Source: Armillaria gallica
Lineage: Eukaryota; Basidiomycota; Agaricomycetes; Agaricales; Physalacriaceae
Direction of reading: 5' to 3'
Assembly (NCBI GenBank): GCA_037576215.1
Contig: JBANDB010000003.1
Coordinates: 4,774,001-4,838,000, forward strand
Length of the DNA stretch: 64,000 nt
How positions within the stretch are numbered: position 1 is the first letter of the stretch; each line of letters opens with the position of its first letter. The notes under the pieces are model-generated. The model was not told where the DNA came from. It made no database searches and was given only the letters and a program-made list of their open reading frames with translations. This document shows, piece after piece, positions 55,921-64,000 of the stretch. The translations under genes were made by a program, and so were the position numbers.

Positions 55921-58837
55921 TGGGCAAACCTATGCAACATACCCTCCTCTGGGATATCAAACACCATCTCTGCACGCCGGACATTATGCCCATTATCTTT
56001 TGGCGGCTCCGGAGGCGTTAAATTCATCGCACTCAGCGTGTATCGCTTCGACGTCCGTGTATCTCCCTTGTTTGGCCCTTCCTCCTCGAACCGTGGGTCC
56101 CAGTCAAAAGTCTGGAGACGTGGGTGGACGGTCATAGATATCTATTGATTCATCCATGGGCATCAGCAGTCATCGATAAATGGGCCATTTCATGGCTTTT
56201 GAATTGATGCCTATTGATGATCATATACCCTTATTGACGTTCATCTGTGCGCATCTATAGGCATCCATATAATGAATATATTTTCTCCGCTACAGTACGT
56301 AAACATCAAAGTTCACCGCCCTGGTCCTTTCCGCCAATAGACTCCATCCCCGCAACATTGGTGTCGCATAGTGGCATAGCATCCAATCCGTCCATGTAGA
56401 GTGTGCACTGGTAGAGCCTGACAGCAGATATAATCAGTGCTGGGGATAGAAGATTGTGAATTTCAGCATACATATCATGGTAGATTATGCAGACACCGCG
56501 ATATATAGGTACCGGAAAGCCAAAATCTGGTGCGAGGGCGTAGGCAGTAATAAAGGTGATAAGTGCAAACAGGGAAAATTCAGGACCCGTCGTGGCTACA
56601 CCCAAAAAGAAGGTGAGAGAATGGATAAGAAACGAATAAAGCACTCGCCTGATACGCGTCACGTCGTTCCCTTCTGTTCTGACCCATATACCTGGATATA
56701 TGCGTCGACCGTGGCGCAAATAAGTGATTTTCGTGCCTATACGAGCTCTGGAGATCGTTCTGAGCAAGAAAATAAGAATAGTCAGAGCGTTGGAAACAGC
56801 GTGTGTAATGTACCGTTCTCCCCGAATTTACGAAAGTTACGATGAAAGCAGTGCATTATCGGTGGCATATGGTGATAGAAGTCGCATATAGCGCATTGCA
56901 CGACAGAAATGGCGACCAGAAGGCAGGAAGACAGGGAAAAGAAACGCGGCGTGAACCGAAGTAGTGGTGATGGTGGTGGTAAGAGGGAAAGGATGGGCGT
57001 GGGAATTCTGACTTGGACTTGCTCATGATCTACGCGCAGCGGCATTATGCATCTCTGGTATCATGGTAATAGCATTACGAGCAGCCAGACATTTGGGTAC
57101 AATGAATGTGCATGCCAGGAACGATTTTAAAGAAGTCGCAAACCGACTTAAGTCCGGCACTTGTATGATCTACGCAGGTGCGTGCTTCATTCTCATTGTA
57201 TTCATGATGACGGCGTCAATAGGCATCGACTGACATATATAGGTAGATAATAAATCGACACACGTCCCTGACCGTCTCCTGACGTCTCCAGACTTTTGAC
57301 TGGGCGTGGGTGCTCAAAGCCCCAGCAGTCGGCGACAGTAGGGCTCAGTCGTCTCACCGCCTGGAACATTACGACGTACGGAATCTCACCGCCCATGCCT
57401 GCCTCAGAAGTGTTTCGCGCCTGGTTGTACAGTTTTGATGACGACAGCGGTGACAGATGCGCCGTGTACGACATGGATATCGCCCATGCTAATCACGTTG
57501 AGCGTCTTGTTATATGAGAAGTTTGCAACTCACATTTCATCCCCGTCTAAACATTCTGGCGAGAGCTCATTGTCTCCAAACGATCCCAGTAACTCGCTGA
57601 TCACAATGTCCACCTTTTCAGGAATCTTGACAGATCACATGTCCCCAAACAAGAGGTGCACATCTGGGAATGTTTGTTGCAGAAGAAGATAGGCGGACGG
57701 ATTTTTTTCGATGGCATACAAAGTGTAGGACTTGCGAGAGGCGCGTTCGAGTGCCGCAAGGGCATGGGTGATGAGTGAGCCTCGTCCTGCTCTAGAGACA
57801 CAGAGCACGCCAGTGTATGTTTAGCAGATGCCTTGTTCGAAAAAAAGAAAAAAAGAGACATACAGATGCTCCATACCCACCCTGTCAACTAGAGCCCGAT
57901 AAATAGCCTCCTCATAGTTTGCATACTTTACCGGATCCTGCTCAAACGTCTCGTACGTCACATTCTGCAAGTTGTCCTGCAGCGGCTGCAACGGCGCCTA
58001 CAGGAAATCGCCGTATCCTCGTGCATATGCCTCGACGCTCCCTTCCCTCGCCTGCGTCGTCCGTATCAGGTGGGTCACATACTGCCTATACGCCTCTCCT
58101 CCCCCCTTGGCGTGCAATCCGGCGTCAGTATGGGACAGCACGAACGAAATAGTCGGCGCCGCCATCAACAGGCTCCGCACTAGAGACTGCGTCGTCTTTG
58201 GGAGGACGGGGTACCCCTTGGCGTTGGATATAAACGAATGCGCGGAGATCATGACATGGGAGATGGGCTCTGCGGCGTAGGCCTCGGTGATAGGTGGAAG
58301 AAGCGTCGGGAGAGGCGTCATCAAGTCGAGCGCGAGACTCAACCGCGGATGATACTCGCACAGCCTCCGAATGGAGTCCCATGTCTCCCAAGGGGCGCGG
58401 AAGGACGACAAGGGGAAGTAGATCGGGAGGCGCACAGCGAAGCGGAGGAGCGGGGAGGATGACAGCGCCGCATAGGTCGCGCGTGCGTAGGACGGGGAGT
58501 GCGAGAGGTGTGGGACGGGGAGGATCGCGAAGGTGAGGTTGAGGAACATGCAGTGCGCGAGTTCTTGGCGGAGGGCGATCTCGGTGTCGTGCCGGACGCC
58601 AGCATCGTACGCATCGAGCTGTAGCCATGGGGAGAGGAGGACTGTGCAGCTGGGTGGCAGAGAGGAGGGGAGGAGGTCGGCAGGCTCAAAGGCGGGGGCG
58701 GCGCGCCATGATTCACTGGATGCATCCCCGGTGCCGGTGCACATACGCTTCCATCGGGTGTGCCATGCGTCGGTCGTGAGCTGAACGCATTCGCCCTCGT
58801 TGGTGTCACCAGTCGTGGTTAGCAGACAGACCGACAT
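55921..58837 (-). pseudogene. PRMT5 pseudogene, interrupted by a TIR element
   Basis: Runs from the ATG (58835-58837) to within the third exon, where it is cut off at the MFS junction. Disabling changes: CAG to TAG at 57998-58000, and CGA to TGA at 57635-57637. The AG of intron 1 is changed to GG. A 1206-bp TIR element sits in exon 3. The last exon is missing. Sequence outside these changes is close to the intact gene at 27-29 kb, so the duplication is fairly recent. Homology begins exactly at the start codon, with different sequence upstream. Confidence 0.85.
56099..57304. mobile_element. TIR transposon, 1206 bp, 7-bp TSD
   Basis: Perfect 23-bp terminal inverted repeats at 56099-56121 and 57282-57304 (ends CCCAGTCAAAAGTC inward). 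Target duplication CGTGGGT at 56092-56098 and 57305-57311. The intact PRMT5 gene has one copy of the site (CGTGGAT). A 153-codon frame on the minus strand (56306-56767) has hydrophobic stretches but no transposase motifs, so it is non-autonomous, perhaps with captured sequence. Superfamily not assigned. Confidence 0.82.
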
Positions 58838-59423
58838 TAGGCTTAGCACAGCCATGACCACATTTGGGAGATAGGGTTTTCCGTCCATCGCCAAAATCTT
58901 AACCGGGCGTTTTGTTTACATAACTCGGCATGTATCCTGGCACCGACGCTGCGCTTGCTCCTCCCGCCCACCCGCTCACTGTACGCGACAACTACTACGA
59001 TATCAACAAGACTCATAAACAAACTAATGGAATACAAACAGACAAATCGATACAAATCCGGGAGAGTTGCCGCCATTGTGTCGGTCGATGAGCGGCACAG
59101 GCGGGACGGCGGTGGGTATCCTTCGGCGAGATAGGATGTCATCGGAATCTGCCCGAATTGTCCGATCTAGTGACACTATGCGTTAACTTTCCTTCTTGAC
59201 TAGGCCGAAACGCATGTACACAAACGAAACCTAAAATCAAGCTTGCAATAACACGGTAAGCACAAGGTAAGGATATAACGAATGTTAGCTATGATGTACA
59301 CAGTACAAGTAGCAACCAATGGTAAATGAAGTGGCAATCATCGTAAATAATCAGCAGCAGTCCATGTTCATCCTGACGTAAGAAAGTGTCCAGCTCAGTC
59401 GGTGAAACCTAACCCCCAACAAT
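58838..59423. repeat. inverted spacer repeat between PRMT5 pseudogene and zinc-finger gene E
   Basis: Part of it (about 58890-59060) is the inverse of the spacers at 44.2-44.6 and 54.4-54.5 kb. No gene seen. Confidence 0.45.
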
Positions 59424-61005
59424 TCATGTCTCTACCAAACCATCGCGAAGACCTCTGAAGTTACTGTCAACAACTTTGTCTTTACCACATTTTGGTTTTC
59501 CGCCCATCTTCCGTATGTGGCGCTTGAGGTTATCAAGTCGAAACGATGTATAAGGGCACCTTGAACACTTATATCGGCGAACGTCGTGGTGTTCAACCTG
59601 GAAATGCCGGAGGAAATTCGTAATCACTTTGTCCTCGCACAAAGGGCAAGCGGCACTGTCGTCCTTAAGCACCAGGGCGTGGTGGTCACCGAGGTGGCTC
59701 CTCAATTGAGAAGCAGAGAACGTGCGCCCGCACCCGTTCAAGTGGCAAATGAGCTCGGCGTCAGGCAGCCTAATAACACATAGAGTCCTGCCAAATTCAA
59801 TGTCCGCTGACGCCTTGGGACGATTGAGAAATTAAACGTACGAGGTGCTACTGGACGGCTCGGCGGGTTGCACATTGGTGGTCGCGGGACTGAGAGTAGA
59901 GAAAAATAATGAGCCGATGGTATAGAACAACAAGGAGTACGACGCACCTAGGACTTGATGAGCTCTCTGTAGTATTATCGCCAGTCGTGCCGGAGCCAGA
60001 CAAAGGTATAAGATGATTCGGCAAAGTCTCCCCCGCAGTGCGGAAAGTAGGAGCCATATATCCCGACTGGGAGGTTTGCCTATTGGGGCCAGGGAGACGA
60101 AGGACTGAGGGTGCCATACCGTACCTAACTTCGGGACCGGTGAACTTGCTGGGATGCAGTTCCATCCTTGAATGATTCGCGTCATAAGAGTGACAGGAAC
60201 TTTGTTCGCCAGAATCAAAGCTCTGCTGCTCCTCGTCCCGTTGTAGAAACCTCCGACCCCAAATGCTGTCAAATACAATCAACGTTGACGCCTTGGAACG
60301 ATTGGGAATTAGACATACGGCCAAGTCTCCCCCACAGTGCGGAAAGGAGGAACCATATATCCTGGGTACGGCTGGGAAGTTTGCCTATTGGGGCCAGGGG
60401 GACAAAGGACTGAGGGTGCCATACCGTACCTAACTTCGGGACCGGTGAACTTGCTGGGATGCAGTACCATCCTTGAATGATTCGCGTCATAAGAATGACA
60501 GGAACTTTGTTTGCCAGAATCAAGGCTCTGCTGCTCCTCGTCTTGTTGTAGAAACGGACCCCAAATGCTGTCAAATACAATCAACGTTGACGCCTTGGGA
60601 CTTGGGAAATTAAATTTAAACACACGAATTTTCGTCTTCCGTGATCGGCCCCACTCCGGGTTCGACGATGCGATCGAAGTCCACCAGACTGAGAGCCGAA
60701 AAAATGATGAGACGATGGTAAGGAACAACAAGGAGTATCACGCACCTGGGACTTGATGGGCTCTCTGTATTATTATCGCCAGTCGCGCCAGAGCGGCGTA
60801 AAGACAGAAAGCGAGTCGACGCAGCCTTCCCCGCCGTGGCTAAAATTGGAGCCATATACGGCTGGGAGGTTTGCCCATGATTGGAACCAGGGAGACAAAG
60901 GACTGAGCTCGCCACACTAGACCTAAATTTGGGATCGGTGAATTTGCTGGGATGTGGTTCCATGCCCGGATGATTCGTGTCGATGGACTGGGGTTGAGAG
61001 TTCAT
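59424..61005 (-). CDS. modular zinc-finger protein, copy E
   Basis: Eight exons: 61005-60746, 60688-60626, 60567-60430, 60384-60319, 60265-60125, 60079-59948, 59889-59842 and 59787-59424, about 403 aa, all in frame and all introns in phase 2. A 302-bp exon-intron unit is repeated in tandem (60257-60558 and 60559 on), giving two near-identical stretches (EEQQSLDSGKQSSCHSYDAN and EEQQSFDSGEQSSCHSYDAN). The last exon has CHLNGCGRTFSASQLRSHLG, CPLCEDKVITNFLRHF and CSRCPYTSFRLDNLKRHIRK, plus a longer C-terminus than copies C and D. Function unknown; nucleic-acid binding is likely. Confidence 0.7.
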
Positions 61006-61245
61006 CGTTGGAAAACTCGAGGAGAACGGGGGGACGGTGGGTAGTGAACATTGCAATAACCAGATCGCCGATAAATATACCTAAGACGATGTGAGGATGG
61101 GGTATAAAACGATGTGAGGATGGAGGGGTGCTTGGTGAGGATGGAGCCGATTTATTTAAAATTTTTGATCTCGCCTGGATTTTCCCGACCGCTTCGCTTG
61201 TCCACTTTCATTGCATTTTTCATCCTTTTTCTTACGGTTTATGAG

Positions 61246-62005
61246 TGGGTACCGGCAACCCCCGGTTCTGGAACGTGAGCTGAGTAAGCGCCTTTTTGGG
61301 CCTTCCGGCGGCAAATCCCTTCCGTATTTGTCTATGACCATCCGTACTCTTCATTTGGGACCTGTACAGTGTATGCAATGCATGCCTCCATTAAATAATG
61401 TTACAAGGAATCCTAATCATGGCAGTAATCTTCTCCCTTTGTTAATATACATGGCATCTTTGCAACCATTGTGTCTCTCTCTCATAGCTTGGAGAATAAG
61501 GCTGCTATACTTATTGCCATATTTCCTTGACTTGATTATCCTAAAGTGTTGATATATTAACTCCCGCTCGTTTACACCTTAAATGATGTGTTTGGTAACA
61601 ATTAAACACCTTCAACCGTGACAAAATTGGTACCATGTAACTGTTTGTACATATTTGTACCCTGAAGTTATGCACCTTGTATAGGCTTCCACAGAGTCGA
61701 AGCTGCTCCAAAAAACACAGGAGATGTCTTTCCTAACTAAAATACATGTATTCTTCGAGACAAAAGTGAAATTTTCATTCTGAAATCATGATAAACTTCA
61801 CCAAAATCAAGGAAAATGATGTAAATCAAACAAAGTGCCTCGAAGAATACATGTAGAATTTTATTCCGAGTAAATTGTTCCAGCAAAACTAGAGCTGAAT
61901 CTTGCTCCTTCGACCCACAGTAGGTGCATCCATAAAACACGGGTATTCCGGTCCATTTTTGGTAACGCTCGGAGTCCGAATTTAGCAGGGGGTTGCCGGT
62001 ACCCA
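61246..62005. mobile_element. TIR element, 760 bp, 7-bp TSD
   Basis: Perfect 18-bp inverted repeats at 61246-61263 and 61988-62005 (TGGGTACCGGCAACCCCC). Target duplication TTATGAG at 61239-61245 and 62006-62012. The 17-kb copy of the host repeat shows the empty site. An internal inverted repeat (about 61743-61765 and 61834-61856) can form a hairpin. No transposase. Confidence 0.82.
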
Positions 62006-62237
62006 TTATGAGAGGAATTTGCCTCGGCATCATAGTTGCCCTGTGCTGCCGGTCCATAAAAGGGTATTTTGGCAGGACCTGTCCTAATTAGGATAATACA
62101 TTTTGACTACGAACTCTTTTTGACGGAAACTGCCCGGGGCTTGGAAACCGCCTCGTGTTCTTCCCGAAGGCCCCGATCATATACTAACCACGGCCACCCT
62201 CTCACACAATCTTTTGGACGAAAACTGCCCGGGGCAC

Positions 62238-62735
62238 AATCTTTTTGACGGAAACTGTCCGGGCCTCATGTTCTTCCCGAAGGCCCCGATCATATACTAA
62301 CCACAGCCACCCTCTCACTCAATCTTTTTGACGGAAACTGTCCGGGCCTCATGTTCTTCCCGGAGGCCCCGATCATATACTAACCACAGCCACCCTCTCA
62401 CTCAATCTTTTTGACGGAAACTGTCCGGGCCTCATGTTCTTCCCGGAGGCCCCGATCATATACTAACCACAGCCACCCTCTCACTCAATCTTTTTGACGG
62501 AAACTGTCCAGGCCTCATGTTCTTCCCGGAGGCCCCGATCATATACTAACCACAGCCACCCTCTCACTCAATCTTTTTGACGGAAACTGTCCAGGCCTCA
62601 TGTTCTTCTCGAAGGCCCCGATCATATACTAACCACAGCCACCCTCTCACTCAATCTTTTTGACGAAAACTGCTCGGGGCACAATCTTTTTGACGGAAAC
62701 TGTCCGGGCCTCATGTTCTTCCCGGAGGCCCCGAT
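62238..62735. repeat. 83-bp tandem array, about six units
   Basis: The word CAATCTTTTTGACGG recurs at 62320, 62403, 62486, 62569 (each 83 bp apart) and in variant form at 62652 and 62238. Each unit includes GGCCCCGATCATATACTAAC. The 17-kb copy has one related unit only, so the array expanded here. Confidence 0.85.
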
Positions 62736-62780
62736 CATATACCAACCTCCTCATACAAATTTGTGACATGCTTCGTTCTT

Positions 62781-63365
62781 GAATGTTATTGCAATGTTCA
62801 CTACCCACCGTCTCCCCGTTCTCCTCGAGTCTTCCAACGATGAACTCTCATAAAACAATGGGAAGGTGGGATTCCCACGAAGATGTCTCACGGTGGCACA
62901 ATCGGTTTTCAGTAGGATTGGAGATTTTCGGTAACCGTCGAGTTGTTTAGATTCTCGGACCCCCGTGCGCTGTGGTATTTGGGCGCACTGACCGCCGCTC
63001 TCCCAGCCGTCTCGAACTCACCATAAGCAAAAATAGCATGGCTCATATATGAGAACCACTCGTGAAAGCTGAGTCGTGCGCGTGAGGGTCAAAAACTTGA
63101 ACTTCGAGGGCCAGGGCTTAAGCATGCGATTCAGAGAGGTGGAGGTCGTGGAGGTCAGGGCGGGTATGTTCAACGGAAGGTGGCCCAAGCGTGGCATCTG
63201 GACGTCGGAAAATGCGATGCTTGTACCGAACTCAATCCCAGCGTCTTAGAAGTGCGATTTTCTTCCGTTTCTTGGAAAGAGGGAAGATAATTATTGCAGT
63301 AGTAAACAAAGAACAGTGCAGCAAACAGAAGGACAGGGTAAATCGTGCGCGTACCCGGTTACAAA
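62781..63365. other. no gene seen
   Basis: Short frames only. Around 62810-62850 the words resemble the 5' end of zinc-finger genes C and D (CCAACGATGAACTC), which may be a fragment of a first exon. Confidence 0.3.
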
Positions 63366-64000
63366 TTACAATTCGACGGGGCAGAGTAAAATCTGGTACA
63401 GCCGTATCAACAATCTATTCACGTTGACAGCAGTGCACTTGGCGTCTATGATGGAGATTTCATGCATTTCAAGACGGGTGTGGCGGCAGTCACGTTGAAT
63501 GGTGGACGGACATACCATCGCCTCAATGTCCCACTCACACCTGTATATGGCCATTTTTGTTTCCTTGCATCTTCGAAGGACCAACGGCGTGTTTATGTGT
63601 TCGTCTCTTTCTTCGCCTTGGACACCCGTGTATCACCAAGCGTGTAGTCCACGACTTCACGTAGGAAAGTTTACATGGTCGGTATCTTTGTATCGACATA
63701 CTAAGGGCATTCCAGTCATTTCGCGACTGAATTCTTCATATGCCCCGCTCTGGGTATCAAGCACGATTATTGCCGGAAAATGCAGTCACGATCAGATCCA
63801 TACAATGCGGACTACGTTATCTACTGCTCATAGCCTTCCCGCTCTCAGGCTCAAACTCGCTCAAGCATCATGGATCCGTTGTCTTCAATGTACCCCACGA
63901 AGAGTCTCTACCCCGCGGGCACACTCAATAGTGTGGTATGAGCCTTCGTGGCCGTAGGGACCTTGTGCCGGTAACAGCACCTTATGACTTTGTCGAGTGT
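63366..64000 (-). pseudogene. F-box-family C-terminus and flanking duplicated segment (runs off window)
   Basis: On the minus strand the end LLIRLYQILLCPVEL resembles the C-terminus of the F-box proteins at 38 and 45 kb. Upstream, 63515-64000 matches 37680-38165. Stops interrupt the frame above 63584, and the rest lies outside the window. Confidence 0.45.

Larger units (their letters stand above)
61190..62780. repeat. dispersed repeat, long copy with nested element and tandem array
   Basis: Inverse of the stretch at 17238-17540. It is enlarged by a 760-bp TIR insertion (61246-62005) and by expansion of one internal stretch into an 83-bp tandem array (62238-62735). The right end near 62757 again has the CATACAAATTTGTGACATG word. 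Confidence 0.65.

Noticed and set aside
62238..62735. CRISPR-like repeat array
   Set aside because: The 83-bp units are directly adjacent with no unique spacers, and the genome is eukaryotic; it is an ordinary tandem repeat.

Overview
This window is nuclear DNA of a filamentous basidiomycete, most likely an Agaricomycete. The genes are split by many 45-70 nt GT-AG introns. The gene content is typical of mushroom-forming fungi: small F-box proteins, Ran1-like kinases, a PAS-GATA protein of the White Collar-2 class, DUF6535-type proteins and a Plavaka-like transposase. The species cannot be named from the sequence. All exon joins below were made by eye from frame and splice signals.

Left part (1 to about 16 kb) is compact, single-copy and gene-dense. 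In order: the end of a Ser/Pro-rich protein; an F-box protein; a Ran1-like kinase; a CS-domain (p23-like) protein with a C-terminal membrane anchor; a second Ran1-like kinase, paralogous and inverted; a thiamin pyrophosphokinase fused in frame to a MoaD/MOCS2A sulfur-carrier domain; a possible small secreted peptide; a CCDC174 homologue; a PAS + GATA-finger regulator; and, divergently from it, a small ankyrin protein.

Right part (about 16.4 to 64 kb) is a patchwork of segmental duplications, decayed copies and transposons. A 0.6-kb gene for an unknown membrane protein is present twice (16.5 and 21.9 kb). A DUF6535-like pseudogene plus the end of PRMT5 is present twice (17.9-21.8 and 24.9-27.1 kb); only the second place keeps a complete PRMT5 gene. 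A further PRMT5 copy at 55.9-58.8 kb is a pseudogene with two nonsense codons and a nested TIR transposon. Five copies of a zinc-finger gene family (23.5, 29.7, 35.4, 42.6 and 59.4 kb) are built from symmetric phase-2 exon modules in different numbers. Two of them (35.4 and 42.6 kb), and in rearranged form the one at 59.4 kb, lie next to an F-box gene that itself follows a decayed MFS-transporter gene. A CAX-type Ca2+/H+ antiporter gene with an altered second signature lies at 47.1-49.5 kb.

Mobile elements with clear ends: a 630-bp hAT-like MITE (8-bp TSD), a 193-bp Harbinger/Tourist-like MITE (TTA TSD), a 1206-bp and a 760-bp TIR element (7-bp TSDs), and a Plavaka-like remnant. An 83-bp tandem array lies near the right end.

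The most notable observations are the thiamin pyrophosphokinase-MoaD fusion and the modular zinc-finger family, in which exon number can grow without breaking the frame.
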